In this document: one piece after another, positions 55,843 through 64,000 of the stretch
Layout: each line of letters begins with the position of its first letter
Position numbering within the stretch: position 1 is the stretch's first letter
Assembly: GCA_001296005.1 (NCBI GenBank)
Contig: LJHR01000047.1
Coordinates: forward strand, 1 to 64,000
Length of the DNA: 64,000 bases
Direction of reading: 5' to 3'
DNA from: an alpha proteobacterium AAP38
GTDB taxonomy: Bacteria; Pseudomonadota; Alphaproteobacteria; Azospirillales; Azospirillaceae
Translations under genes and position numbers: made by a program
The notes under the pieces: generated by a model
The model's input: the letters and a program-made list of their open reading frames with translations, nothing else
The model's database searches: none
Told to the model about the DNA's origin: nothing

Positions 55843-56349
55843 TCACTCATCCTCCCAATAATTCACGGCGGCACCGGGCCGCGTGATCATGCGCATGCCG
55901 CTGCCGACATGGGAGATGCCGATCTTGCCGCTGTCGGGATAATCCACGATGTCGGGCGACATCATGGTGCTGATGCCCAGATAGCGCAGATCCACATCCC
56001 CATCATTGATGATCTGATGCGCGGTCGAGGCATCGCCCGGCGGGCAGGAGACGATGTCGCCCGCCCGCAGCGGATGCTGGCCATCGCCCAGGCGCAAGGT
56101 CCCCGTCCCTTCCAGAATGATGAACAGTTCCTCGTTCACCCGATGGTTATGAAAGGGAAAGGCGCGTTTGCCAGGGGGCAGCACCGTCAGCATGCAGCCC
56201 AGATGGCGCGCGCCGATCAAGGGACCGATCCGGGCGATCAATGGCGCGAACCGTTCCGCCGTCTCCCCCTTGGGCCCATGCTCAGCCGGGAAGCCATCGG
56301 GATTGAGGCTGTCCAGATTAATGATGGGCACAATACCGGCATCAGCCAT
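55843..56349 (-). CDS. Cupin-domain protein
   Basis: A 168-residue protein with a conserved double-stranded beta-helix. The first cupin motif is PFHNHRVNEELFIILEGTG with the likely metal ligands His-His-Glu. The second is PPGDASTAHQIIN with a fourth His. Its substrate is unknown; similar proteins are sugar isomerases or dioxygenases. The ATG at 56349 follows GGGGG. It converges with the DUF3553 gene 4 bp away. Confidence 0.88.
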   Translation of the reverse strand: MADAGIVPIINLDSLNPDGFPAEHGPKGETAERFAPLIARIGPLIGARHLGCMLTVLPPGKRAFPFHNHRVNEELFIILEGTGTLRLGDGQHPLRAGDIVSCPPGDASTAHQIINDGDVDLRYLGISTMMSPDIVDYPDSGKIGISHVGSGMRMITRPGAAVNYWEDE

Positions 56350-56403
56350 GGCGAACCCCCGTCTTTTTTGATTTTGTACTTGATTTGTTCGCAATCAAAA
56401 CAC

Positions 56404-56428
56404 AAAAAAAGCGCCCGGTCCAGGGCGC
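56404..56428 (-). terminator. Terminator of the 119-aa gene
   Basis: Arms GCGCCC (56411-56416) and GGGCGC (56423-56428), with a 6-nt loop, are followed on the minus strand by seven T residues. It lies 38 nt after the stop at 56466 and before the cupin gene. Confidence 0.85.
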
Positions 56429-56465
56429 CTTCATCATAGCCAGATAAGCGGGGCAAAGCCGCCGC

Positions 56466-56825
56466 TTACCACTTCCGCTCGGTCTTCAACTGGCCGCCAT
56501 TCAGGGCGTCCAGGAAGCTGCCGCTGGCCTTCGGGCGCTGCGCACGCACCATGCGGGGGTTGGGCTTCTTCTTGGCCTGCTCGACCACCTTGATGGCGTG
56601 GGTCGTGGCTTCATTCTCCACCCGGCGACGCACATCCTCATCCAGCGACTCAAAGGCCTGCTGCGCGAAAACCAGTGCATTTTCCGACCGGGTTTCCACA
56701 ACCTGACGCAACGCGTTGGCAGCCATCAGGCATTCCAGACGCTCCGGCCCTGTGACATCGTCAAGAGCACCAGCGAGAATCCCAATCGCTTCCAAGGTTT
56801 TGGGGTCGGTCAATTCCACGGACAT
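56466..56825 (-). CDS. Hypothetical protein, 119 aa
   Basis: An unrecognised soluble protein that looks all helical in its first 85 residues (TLEAIGILAGALDDVTGPERL, NALVFAQQAFESLDEDVRRRVEN). A basic Lys/Pro/Arg-rich stretch (QAKKKPNPRMVRAQRPKAS) and a polar C-terminus follow. It is monocistronic, with its own terminator at 56404. Coding confidence rests on composition and that terminator. Confidence 0.7.
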   Translation of the reverse strand: MSVELTDPKTLEAIGILAGALDDVTGPERLECLMAANALRQVVETRSENALVFAQQAFESLDEDVRRRVENEATTHAIKVVEQAKKKPNPRMVRAQRPKASGSFLDALNGGQLKTERKW

Positions 56826-57176
56826 CTAAACACGCACCCTTCAGGTACAATCACTCTCGGCTATATAGTCCCACCGTCCGCAGAAAACCGCAACAAATAG
56901 TCTGGAAACAGTGTGCCATGCGGCTGACGCAAGGACCCCGCGCGCCGGCAGCGGGTTTACACAAGGCTGCCCGAACGGCATCGTCAAGCCCATGTCGAAG
57001 CGCACCCAGACCACTACTACCATGACTAAAAAGACCACCCTGCGGGGCGGGCTTTTTGTCATGCGCGCGGTCTGACGCGAACGACAGAAGCCAGATGCCC
57101 CGCCGGGAACGGACGGGGCGGCCAATGGTGGACCAGACCCCGTCTCCGGCACAGACGATGCCAAGGAACAGGGTCC
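56826..57176. other. Intergenic region upstream of asd, with long hairpin
   Basis: This 351-bp stretch is divergent promoter space. It has no gene that I trust. Its main feature is the hairpin at 57021-57063. A run TATATAG at 56860-56866 may belong to the promoter of the 119-aa gene. Confidence 0.45.
57021..57063 (+). other. Extended hairpin in the asd leader
   Basis: CATGAC (57021-57026) pairs with GTCATG (57058-57063). After one bulged T, AAAAAG pairs with CTTTTT, and the C-rich part pairs with GGGCGG with two mismatches around a TGCG loop. Altogether about 17 base pairs form 114 bp before asd. It could be an intrinsic terminator (attenuator) of a leader transcript or of an unannotated small RNA. 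Confidence 0.6.
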
Positions 57177-58229
57177 ATGAACATCCGCGTTGCTCCCGAA
57201 GGCCTGAACGAAGCCACCAACCAGGCCATTTCCGTCGCTGTTGTTGGTGCCACCGGTGCCGTGGGCGTCGAAATCCGTGAATGCCTGGAAAAGTCAGGCC
57301 TTAACCTGTCGACCGTGCGGCTGCTGGCATCCAAGCGCTCCGCCGGTCAGCGCGTGCCCTTCGCCGGTGGCGAACTGGTGATCGAGGAACTGACCGATGA
57401 CAGCTTCCAGGGCATCGACTACGCCCTGTTCTCCGCCGGCAGCGGCATTTCGAAGACGTTCGGGCCCAAGGCCGTGGCTGCCGGCGCCGTCGTCATCGAC
57501 AATTCATCCGCATTCCGCATGGATGAGGCCATTCCGCTAGTCGTGCCGGAGGTGAACCTGGACGTGATCCCGACGCAGCCCGGCATCATCGCCAATCCCA
57601 ACTGCGTGGCCATCATCGCCACCGTCCCGCTGGCCCCACTGAACGCCCGCCACACCATCCGCCGCGTGAATATCGCCACCTATCAGGCGGCCAGCGGTGC
57701 GGGTGCGGCGGCTATGGAGGAGCTGCGCCTCTCCACCGTCGCCTATCTGGCCGGCGAACATTACGAACCGAAGGTCCTGAAGCATCCCTACGCCTTCAAC
57801 GTCTTCTCCCACAATGCCGACGTCAATCCGCAGACGGGCTACAATGGCGAGGAGGAGAAGGTGATCGAGGAGACGCGCAAGATCATGCGCCGTCCCGACC
57901 TGCATATCTCCATCACCTGCGTCCGCGTGCCCGTTCTGCGCGCCCATTCCATGGCGGTAACGGTGGAGTTTGATGAGGTGGTGAGCCCGGACGAGGTGCG
58001 CGCCATCCTGCGCGATGCACCCGGCGTCCGGATTGTCGATGATATCGGGGCCAACCACTTCCCCATGCCCAATGAAGCCTCGGGCCAGGGCGATGTGCTG
58101 GTCGGCCGCATCCGCCGCGACCTGGGCGACCCGTCGGGCCGCTCCATCGCCCTGTTCCTGGCGGGCGATCAGTTGCTGAAGGGTGCGGCCCTGAACGCCG
58201 TGCAGATCCTGCAGCGGCTGGTCGGGTAA
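57177..58229 (+). CDS. asd: Aspartate-semialdehyde dehydrogenase
   Basis: A 350-residue NADPH-dependent enzyme that reduces aspartyl phosphate to aspartate semialdehyde, the branch to lysine, diaminopimelate, threonine and methionine. The Rossmann loop VVGATGAVG begins near residue 22, after an N-terminal leader of about 15 residues that is longer than usual. Active-site Cys143 is in ANPNCVAII; RRVNIATYQAASGAG and a later His in HSMAVTVEF are conserved. AAGGA precedes the ATG at 57177. A terminator follows at 58232. Confidence 0.97.
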   Translation: MNIRVAPEGLNEATNQAISVAVVGATGAVGVEIRECLEKSGLNLSTVRLLASKRSAGQRVPFAGGELVIEELTDDSFQGIDYALFSAGSGISKTFGPKAVAAGAVVIDNSSAFRMDEAIPLVVPEVNLDVIPTQPGIIANPNCVAIIATVPLAPLNARHTIRRVNIATYQAASGAGAAAMEELRLSTVAYLAGEHYEPKVLKHPYAFNVFSHNADVNPQTGYNGEEEKVIEETRKIMRRPDLHISITCVRVPVLRAHSMAVTVEFDEVVSPDEVRAILRDAPGVRIVDDIGANHFPMPNEASGQGDVLVGRIRRDLGDPSGRSIALFLAGDQLLKGAALNAVQILQRLVG

Positions 58230-58231
58230 GG

Positions 58232-58271
58232 GATCGGGTGTGGTGGGGGATGCCCCTCACCACACCCGATC
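58232..58271. terminator. Bidirectional terminator after asd
   Basis: Perfect 14-bp arms (58232-58245 and 58258-58271) plus four more G-C pairs with a bulged T form a long stem between convergent stops at 58229 and 58277. No T-run is present, so efficiency may rely on the stem. Confidence 0.72.
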
Positions 58272-58276
58272 AACCC

Positions 58277-60193
58277 CTACTGCTTCTTACCCAACAACCC
58301 CTTCAGCAGACCCTTTGCCCCGTCCTTGGTCTTCAGCTTTTCCAGCGCATCCTGCGCCTTCTTGGGGTCCTTCAGGGCGGCCTTGACGGAGGAGGACAGG
58401 TCGGGGGTCCAGGAGAGATTGTCGAAGGGCCCGCGCACGCGCACCGGTACCGTGATGCCATCGACATCGATGCGCGTGGTCCCCTGCCCTTCCAGGCTGC
58501 CCACCAGCTTGGGCGACAGGCGCATGTCCACGCGCTTGGAAGCCAGGTTGATATTGCCCTTGCCAGCGACACGCAGCAGCGGGGCCAGAAGGTGGAAATC
58601 CTCGGTCGCGGCGACCCCATCGGTCAGGGTGAAGGTGCCGCCCATTTCGGCAAAGTCGGTCTGCGGCGGCTCCGCACTGGCGTGGCCGATGGCGCTGCGC
58701 ACGATCTGCGCCAGATTGACGCCCTTCACAGCCCCATTCAGGAACAGGACATTGCCGCCGCCATTCAGGCTGCCCACCAGTTCCTGCTGATTGGTGCCGC
58801 TGGCCCGGATATCGATATTGGCGTCGGTGGCGCCCGACAGCTTGTCAAACCCGGCGAAACGGGTCAGCAACGGCTCGGCCTGCACGCCCTTGGCATGCGC
58901 CGCCACGGTCAGGGCGTTCGTCTGCCGCCCGGCATCCAGCGTCAGCTTGCCACCAATGGTGCCGCCGAACAGGGCGGTGTCGGCCAGCCCCGCATTCAGC
59001 CGCCCGTCGGTCAGCTTCAAGGTCAGGGTCGTGGCCCCAACCTCCACCCCCTTCACCAGCAGTCCGGCCAGTTGCAGGGTCATGTCCAGATCGGCACTTT
59101 TCAGGGCCGACAGGTCGATGCGTTCCTTGCTCCACCCTGCCGGCCCCACCTCTGGTGCCGGTGCCGCCGGATCGGGCGCAGCGGGGGCGGGAAGGTAGCG
59201 GTCCAGTTCCAGCTTCGGTAGCGACAGGCTGCCGCCCAGCGCCGGGCGCGCTCCGTCCAGCTTCAACGACAGATTGCCATTGGCCGTTAGGTCGCCCGCT
59301 TTGGCCGACAGGCCGGCCAGCGCCAGACGCGACGGCGTGCCCGACAATTTGCCGGTCATGGTCAGGTCATCAACCGGCAGGTCAGACGGCACGCCCCCCG
59401 TCGCCACCTTCATCAGGTCGGCCAGGGACGTGACGGTCAGCGACAGATCACCGGACAGCGACAAGGGCGCCTCCCCCTGCCGTTCCAACTGCCCCTTCAC
59501 ATCCAGCCCGGTACCAGCTCCCGCCACGCGCAGTGCCATCCCGGCCTTGCCGCCCGACAGAAGCGGACGCACCGGCTCGATCCCCAAGTCCAAGGTAACG
59601 GGCGTGCCGTTCAGCAGCAGTGCCGCCTCCAGGGTCAGCGGACCGTCCAGGTCCGGCAGGGACAAGGTGACATCCACATCCGTCGCCTCCCGCACCATGC
59701 CGGTGCGGGCGTCGGTATAGCGAAGGCGGCCATCGACGATCTCCACCTCCGCCAGCGACAGGTCGGACATGAAGCCAGGGCTGGTATGATCGGCAGAGGC
59801 CGGCGCGGCGGCGAGGGAGACATCCCAGTTGGGCTTGCCCTGCTTGTCCACCGTCAGATCGATGACGGGGGCCGTCAGCACGAATTTCTCCACCTCCGCC
59901 TTGCCGCGCAGCAGCGGCATCAGGCGCAGACGCACCGCCAACTGCTGCACCGCCAGCAGGTCTTCACCCTGGCGGATGCCGGCGAAATGCACCTGATCGG
60001 CGGTCACGGCGATGGACGGGAAATAGGAGAGATCGACCCGGCCCTTGATGGTCAGCGCCCGGCCTGTCGCCGCCTCCACCTGCCTTTCCACCTCCGCCAC
60101 GATGGCGCCCACGGGCACCAGAAACGGCAGCGCCACCGCCGCCCCGATGGGCACCAGCAGCAAAAGGGACAGGATGAAAGCAAACTTACGCAT
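58277..60193 (-). CDS. AsmA-family envelope protein
   Basis: A 638-residue protein with one N-terminal membrane segment (residues 4-31: FAFILSLLLLVPIGAAVALPF) and a long beta-rich periplasmic region. The AsmA N-terminal domain follows (TGRALTIKGRVDLSYFPSI) and the AsmA C-terminal domain near residues 470-600 (GTNQQELVGSLNGGGNVLFLNGAVKGVNL). AsmA-like proteins are thought to be bridge-like lipid transporters or envelope biogenesis factors. The ATG at 60193 opens directly on the membrane segment. It is divergent from moaA. Confidence 0.9.
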   Translation of the reverse strand: MRKFAFILSLLLLVPIGAAVALPFLVPVGAIVAEVERQVEAATGRALTIKGRVDLSYFPSIAVTADQVHFAGIRQGEDLLAVQQLAVRLRLMPLLRGKAEVEKFVLTAPVIDLTVDKQGKPNWDVSLAAAPASADHTSPGFMSDLSLAEVEIVDGRLRYTDARTGMVREATDVDVTLSLPDLDGPLTLEAALLLNGTPVTLDLGIEPVRPLLSGGKAGMALRVAGAGTGLDVKGQLERQGEAPLSLSGDLSLTVTSLADLMKVATGGVPSDLPVDDLTMTGKLSGTPSRLALAGLSAKAGDLTANGNLSLKLDGARPALGGSLSLPKLELDRYLPAPAAPDPAAPAPEVGPAGWSKERIDLSALKSADLDMTLQLAGLLVKGVEVGATTLTLKLTDGRLNAGLADTALFGGTIGGKLTLDAGRQTNALTVAAHAKGVQAEPLLTRFAGFDKLSGATDANIDIRASGTNQQELVGSLNGGGNVLFLNGAVKGVNLAQIVRSAIGHASAEPPQTDFAEMGGTFTLTDGVAATEDFHLLAPLLRVAGKGNINLASKRVDMRLSPKLVGSLEGQGTTRIDVDGITVPVRVRGPFDNLSWTPDLSSSVKAALKDPKKAQDALEKLKTKDGAKGLLKGLLGKKQ

Positions 60194-60337
60194 GTCTGGT
60201 CCGTCTCTTCCGGAGCGGGTTGGTCTTGTTGATTGCCAGTCAAGCAGCCCAACTTGCCCAAAACAAGGCCGAATACAGCATCTTTCGTGCGGGTCGGTCT
60301 TGGAGCGGCGCGCCATAGGCGCTATATCCAGCGGACG

Positions 60338-61360
60338 ATGACCATATCCCCCGCCCCTTTGATCGATCCGTTTGGCCGCGCCATCACCTATGTGCGCGTA
60401 TCGGTGACGGACCGCTGCGACTTCCGCTGCGTCTATTGCATGTCGGAGGATATGGCCTTCCTGCCTAAGGCCGACATCCTGTCGTTGGAGGAACTGGACC
60501 GGCTCTGTTCGTCCTTCGTGGCGCTGGGCACGCGTAAGCTACGCCTGACGGGCGGGGAACCGCTGGTCCGCCGCAACATCATGGAACTGATCCGCAGCCT
60601 GGGCCGTCATGTGGCGTCGGGGGCGCTGGAAGAGCTGACACTGACCACCAATGGCAGCCAGCTGGCCAAATATGCCGACGACCTGCGCGCCGCCGGGGTG
60701 CGCCGCATCAATGTGTCGGTCGACACGCTGGACCCCGACCGTTTCGCCGCCATCACCCGCTGGGGCCGGCTGGCCCAGGTGCTGGACGGGCTGGAGGCGG
60801 CGCGGGCCGCCGGGCTGGAGGTCAAGATCAATGCCGTGGCGTTGAAGGGCATCAACGATCAGGAACTGGACCCTATGCTGGCCTGGTGCGGGGAAAAGGG
60901 CTTTGACCTGACCCTGATCGAGGTCATGCCGCTGGGCGACATGGATGGCAATGGCGGCGGGGCCGTGCGCGAGGAACAATTCCTGTCGCTGCGCGATGTG
61001 CGCGCCGATCTGGAAAAGCGCTGGACCCTGGTGGACAGCACCCACCGCACCGGCGGTCCCGCCCGCTATGTGACGGTGCGGGAAACGGGCCGCCGCCTGG
61101 GCTTCATCACGCCCATGACCCATAATTTCTGCGAATCCTGCAACCGGGTCCGCGTGACCTGCACCGGCACGATGTATATGTGCCTGGGACAGGAGGATGC
61201 GGCCGACCTGCGGGCACCGTTGCGCGCCAGCACCGACGACACCCTGCTGCACGCGTCCATCCGCGACGCCATCACCCGTAAGCCCAAGGGCCATGATTTC
61301 ATCATTGGCCGCGACCGTGGCCCCGCCGTGGGCCGGCATATGAGCGTCACCGGCGGTTGA
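60338..61360 (+). CDS. moaA: GTP 3',8-cyclase MoaA
   Basis: A 340-residue radical-SAM enzyme that turns GTP into the precursor of molybdopterin with MoaC. The N-terminal cluster motif [11 protein letters not shown] contains Cys27, Cys31 and Cys34. TGGEPLVRR follows, and the C-terminal second cluster lies in [19 protein letters not shown]. The final GG (VTGG) that enters the active site is present. The ATG at 60338 is used; upstream in-frame codons run into the divergent promoter. No other molybdopterin gene is near. Confidence 0.97.
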   Translation: MTISPAPLIDPFGRAITYVRVSVTDRCDFRCVYCMSEDMAFLPKADILSLEELDRLCSSFVALGTRKLRLTGGEPLVRRNIMELIRSLGRHVASGALEELTLTTNGSQLAKYADDLRAAGVRRINVSVDTLDPDRFAAITRWGRLAQVLDGLEAARAAGLEVKINAVALKGINDQELDPMLAWCGEKGFDLTLIEVMPLGDMDGNGGGAVREEQFLSLRDVRADLEKRWTLVDSTHRTGGPARYVTVRETGRRLGFITPMTHNFCESCNRVRVTCTGTMYMCLGQEDAADLRAPLRASTDDTLLHASIRDAITRKPKGHDFIIGRDRGPAVGRHMSVTGG

Positions 61361-61417
61361 GAAGCAGCCCACGCATAGGGTACTGTCCCTCTCTGCCGTG
61401 ATACCGGGAACAACGCC

Positions 61418-62191
61418 TTGTCACAGACCCCCGTGCCGCTTGCCTTCGTCGCCGCCGATACGCCGGATGCGCGCGCCGCCAGGGACAGGCTCGCCGTCCG
61501 CTACGCCGGTGTGCCGCCGGAAGAGGCGGGGATCATCGTGGCGCTGGGGGGTGACGGCTTCCTGCTGGAAACCCTGCACCGCTATCTGCTCCGGGGCGTG
61601 CCTGTCTATGGCATGAACCGCGGCTCCGTCGGTTTCCTGCTGAATGATTATAGCGAGGATGGGCTGACCCGCCGCCTGATGCGGGCGCAGCGCGTGGTGC
61701 TGCATCCGCTGCGCATGAAGGCGATGACGCGGGAGGGCGTGGAGATCGAGGGCCTGGCCTTCAACGAGGTCTCCCTGCTGCGTGAGACGCGGCAGGCGGC
61801 CAAGCTGCGCGTCACGGTGGACGGGCGGGAACGGATGCCGGAACTGACCTGCGACGGGGCGCTGGTCTCCACCCCTGCCGGCAGTACCGCCTACAACCTG
61901 TCGGCCCATGGTCCAATTCTGCCGCTGGGTGCCGATATCCTCGCCCTGACGCCGATCAGCGCCTTTCGCCCCCGCCGCTGGCGCGGGGCCCTGCTGCCGC
62001 ATACGGCCCGCATTCAGTTCGACGTGCTGGAACCGTCCAAGCGACCGGTCAGCGCAGTGGCCGACTTTACCGAAGTGCGTGATGTGGCGCGGGTCGAGAT
62101 CAGCGAAGACCGCAAGGTCGCCTGTACCCTGTTGTTCGACCCGGAAATGGCGCTGGAGGAACGCATCCTGAAGGAGCAGTTCACGCCGTAG
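61418..62191 (+). CDS. nadK: NAD kinase
   Basis: A 257-residue enzyme that phosphorylates NAD to NADP with ATP. The nucleotide loop [16 protein letters not shown] contains the invariant GGDG near residue 44, and [12 protein letters not shown] plus [16 protein letters not shown] are conserved. The start appears to be a TTG at 61418 (SQTPVPLAF), with GGGA upstream; no suitable ATG is seen until the domain. Length fits short bacterial NAD kinases. It converges with the amidohydrolase gene. Confidence 0.93.
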   Translation: MSQTPVPLAFVAADTPDARAARDRLAVRYAGVPPEEAGIIVALGGDGFLLETLHRYLLRGVPVYGMNRGSVGFLLNDYSEDGLTRRLMRAQRVVLHPLRMKAMTREGVEIEGLAFNEVSLLRETRQAAKLRVTVDGRERMPELTCDGALVSTPAGSTAYNLSAHGPILPLGADILALTPISAFRPRRWRGALLPHTARIQFDVLEPSKRPVSAVADFTEVRDVARVEISEDRKVACTLLFDPEMALEERILKEQFTP

Positions 62192-62196
62192 TACCC

Positions 62197-63057
62197 CTAT
62201 TCCGCCGCCATGCGCCCCGTGCGGTCCAGCGCGTAATCGCGCATGACACGGACCAGCGTCGCCAGATTGGCGCGCAGTTCCTGGAAGCCGGCATGGGGTT
62301 CCAGCGTCTCTTCATCCATGTAAAGCCGGCGGTCGATTTCCAGCTGCAACGAGTTGCGGCCACGCGGCGGGCAGGAATAGCGGCGGACCAGTTCCACGCC
62401 CTTGTAGGGATCGTTCAGGCGGACATTGTAGCCCATGCCCCGCAATGTGCCCACGATCAGCCGGGTGAAACCCGACTCCGACGTGGTGCCATCGCGGTCG
62501 CCGATCACGAAATCGGGCGATTGCCGGTCCGGGCCGATCACGAAGGATGGCATGGAATGGCAATTGATGTGATAGACGGCCCCGAACCGCCCATGCATCG
62601 CATCCAGGCTTTCCGACAGAAGCTCGTGATAGGGGCGCCAGTAGTTCTCGATCCGGTCCTGAACGGCACCGACCGGCAGTCGCCCATCATACATGGGCAC
62701 GCCGGGCCGGCAGAGATGACGGACCAGCCCCATGCCCGCCACGCTTTTGGGTGACGGGTTCACCGGCTCCGGCCATTCGCCATCCAGCATAGACGGATCG
62801 ATATCGTCCGGCGCCCGGTTCACATCGATGTAGGAACGGGGGAACAGGGCGCAGATGAAGGTCGCCCCCATGTCGGGAACCATGGAGAACAGCTCATCCA
62901 CATGCGTATCCTCCGCCTGACGCAGCAGGGGAAACGGGCAGGTGAAATCGAAATCCGCCGGATAGCGCGTACCGCTATGCGGGCTGTCGAACAGCAGCGG
63001 GACCGCGGGCCCGACCGGATCATGCCGGACGACCACATCATCGATCACCAAACTCAT
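62197..63057 (-). CDS. N-formylglutamate amidohydrolase-family protein
   Basis: A 286-residue zinc-dependent hydrolase family that splits N-formylglutamate in histidine breakdown and related N-acyl substrates. LLFDSPHSGTRYPADF near residue 22 with the metal His, DTHVDELFS, and VYHINCHSMPSF with another His are the family motifs. No hut genes are adjacent, so the substrate may differ. It is divergent from an aspartoacylase-family gene with which it shares promoter space (63058-63252). Confidence 0.9.
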   Translation of the reverse strand: MSLVIDDVVVRHDPVGPAVPLLFDSPHSGTRYPADFDFTCPFPLLRQAEDTHVDELFSMVPDMGATFICALFPRSYIDVNRAPDDIDPSMLDGEWPEPVNPSPKSVAGMGLVRHLCRPGVPMYDGRLPVGAVQDRIENYWRPYHELLSESLDAMHGRFGAVYHINCHSMPSFVIGPDRQSPDFVIGDRDGTTSESGFTRLIVGTLRGMGYNVRLNDPYKGVELVRRYSCPPRGRNSLQLEIDRRLYMDEETLEPHAGFQELRANLATLVRVMRDYALDRTGRMAAE

Positions 63058-63252
63058 TCAACCCCGTCTCCGGCTGCGGAAAATCAGCGATGAAGGGCCT
63101 GCGGAAATGAAACCGCCCTTTCATCGAATTGACTTGGAACCTATACCTTGGGGTCGGGGCCGGCGTCGATAGCACAGAAGACATGCCTGCCTTTGGGGGC
63201 GAAACGCCAACTACAGGAGATGGCGTAACAGGCTACCCGCTGGGGAGGGACC

Positions 63253-64000
63253 ATGGCGCGTATCGATCCCTTGTCACCCGATGATCTTCAGCCGCCCGAC
63301 ATCACACCCTGGCAGGCAGGCAATACAGACATTCCCTTTGCCCATCATTTCGACAGCGGACGGCCAGGGCCGCATGTCCTGATCAATGCATTAATGCATG
63401 GCAATGAATATTCAGGCGCCATTGCCGCCATAAGGCTGCTGGAAGCCGGCATACGCCCGACACACGGATCGCTTTGCATCACCTTTGCCAATGTGGAAGC
63501 GTTTGCGCAGTTTGATCCGCAATTCCCGATCATGTCGCGTTACGTGGATGAGGATATGAACCGCGTCTGGTCCCCCACGTCCCTGGCCGAGGGGCGGCCC
63601 AGCCTGGAGCGGCGGCGGGCGCGGGAACTGTGGCCGCTATTCACCAGGGCAGACCTGCTGCTGGACCTGCATTCGATGCAGGCCGACCGCATTCCCCTGA
63701 TGCTGTGCGGCCCATCGGCGCGCGGGCGGGAACTGGCCATACGGCTGGGCATGCCCGGCATCGTGGTGGCCGACCGGGGCCATGCCGGTGGCAGCCGCCT
63801 GATTGATCATCCGCGCTTTACGGCGGGCGATCAGGGGCCCATCGCCCTGCTGGCCGAATGCGGGCAGCATTGGGACCCCGACAGTGCCGAGGTGGCAACA
63901 CAGATTGCGGCGCGTTTCCTGCACCTTTCCGGGATCGTGCCGGCATCTGCGCTGTCCCCATGGCTGCCATCCGCCGAACCGGCGCCCGCCCGGCTTGTGG
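63253..64000 (+). CDS. Succinylglutamate desuccinylase/aspartoacylase-family protein, partial
   Basis: An open reading frame of 249 codons that runs off the window end, so the C-terminus is missing. It is an M14-like zinc carboxypeptidase fold. INALMHGNEYSG gives the metal His and Glu (near residue 53), and LLLDLHSMQADR gives the second His and partner Asp near residue 135. The start ATG at 63253 follows GGGAGGGACC. It may act on N-acyl amino acids, in keeping with the divergent amidohydrolase gene. Specific substrate unknown. Confidence 0.85.
   Translation, partial: MARIDPLSPDDLQPPDITPWQAGNTDIPFAHHFDSGRPGPHVLINALMHGNEYSGAIAAIRLLEAGIRPTHGSLCITFANVEAFAQFDPQFPIMSRYVDEDMNRVWSPTSLAEGRPSLERRRARELWPLFTRADLLLDLHSMQADRIPLMLCGPSARGRELAIRLGMPGIVVADRGHAGGSRLIDHPRFTAGDQGPIALLAECGQHWDPDSAEVATQIAARFLHLSGIVPASALSPWLPSAEPAPARLV

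Overview
The window is a 64 kb stretch of high-GC chromosome from an alphaproteobacterium, most likely Rhodospirillales and close to the Azospirillaceae (Azospirillum/Niveispirillum/Nitrospirillum type). The evidence is the lon-hupB-tRNA order, an F1-only ATP synthase operon atpHAGDC, a ChpT phosphotransferase, a DUF2066/CDP-alcohol transferase/PerM/Hda run, an ArsR-methyltransferase fusion in front of metF, and a five-gene cheA-cheW-cheY-cheB-cheR operon resembling Azospirillum Che1. Nearly everything is housekeeping. I saw no transposase, integrase, phage gene, plasmid replication gene or CRISPR array, so this looks like stable core chromosome. The genus is an inference from family resemblance.

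Layout. 0-4.3 kb: two identical tRNA-Asp genes, tRNA-Val, hupB, lon and a small aa3 oxidase subunit IV, all on the minus strand. 4.3-6.4 kb: a GNAT acetyltransferase divergent from a PadR regulator coupled to a membrane protein. 6.4-12 kb: purM-purN divergent from DUF2066, CDP-alcohol transferase, AI-2E permease and Hda. 12-20.4 kb: DinB protein, Bcp, GAF histidine kinase, orphan ParA, VOC protein, TsaC with an FAD oxidase and a lipoprotein, then patatin and an unknown. 20.4-26.5 kb: ferritin-like diiron protein and the atpHAGDC operon. 26.8-32.7 kb: lipid and envelope genes (lipid kinase, LpxH-like phosphoesterase, GT4 glycosyltransferase, murA), dcd, a small charged protein and tRNA-Thr. 32.8-41.4 kb: Sel1/SPOR protein, O-antigen-ligase-like protein, YgfZ, a giant HAMP coiled-coil protein, a sulfotransferase fusion and a PRC-barrel protein. 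41.5-44 kb: a four-gene operon with DUF4198, a small periplasmic protein, HupE/UreJ and a membrane-anchored protein, probably handling a transition metal. 44-48.5 kb: metF with its ArsR-methyltransferase regulator, an MlaC-like protein, an unknown and a solute-binding protein. 48.6-55.6 kb: the chemotaxis operon followed by chpT. 55.6-64 kb: DUF3553 protein, cupin, unknown, asd, AsmA, moaA, NAD kinase, N-formylglutamate amidohydrolase and the start of an aspartoacylase-family gene.

Working together. The che operon is a complete excitation and adaptation set (kinase, coupling protein, response regulator, methylesterase, methyltransferase) without a receptor; its kinase carries two CheW-like domains and a C-terminal receiver. 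chpT lies next to it and would connect to the CckA-CtrA cell-cycle relay encoded elsewhere. The metF operon appears to be governed by the 24-bp dyad upstream of the ArsR-methyltransferase gene, as expected for an S-adenosylhomocysteine or methionine-cycle sensor.

Most promising for novelty. (1) The DUF4198/HupE operon, in which three consecutive exported proteins are each predicted to begin with His-Gly after signal cleavage. (2) The sulfotransferase with a C-terminal Rossmann-like domain. (3) The 894-residue HAMP coiled-coil protein that resembles a chemoreceptor but has no signalling tip. (4) A CDP-alcohol transferase with perfect motif spacing but three replaced key residues. (5) The PadR-coupled membrane protein with a permease-prefix-like motif but no visible permease domain.
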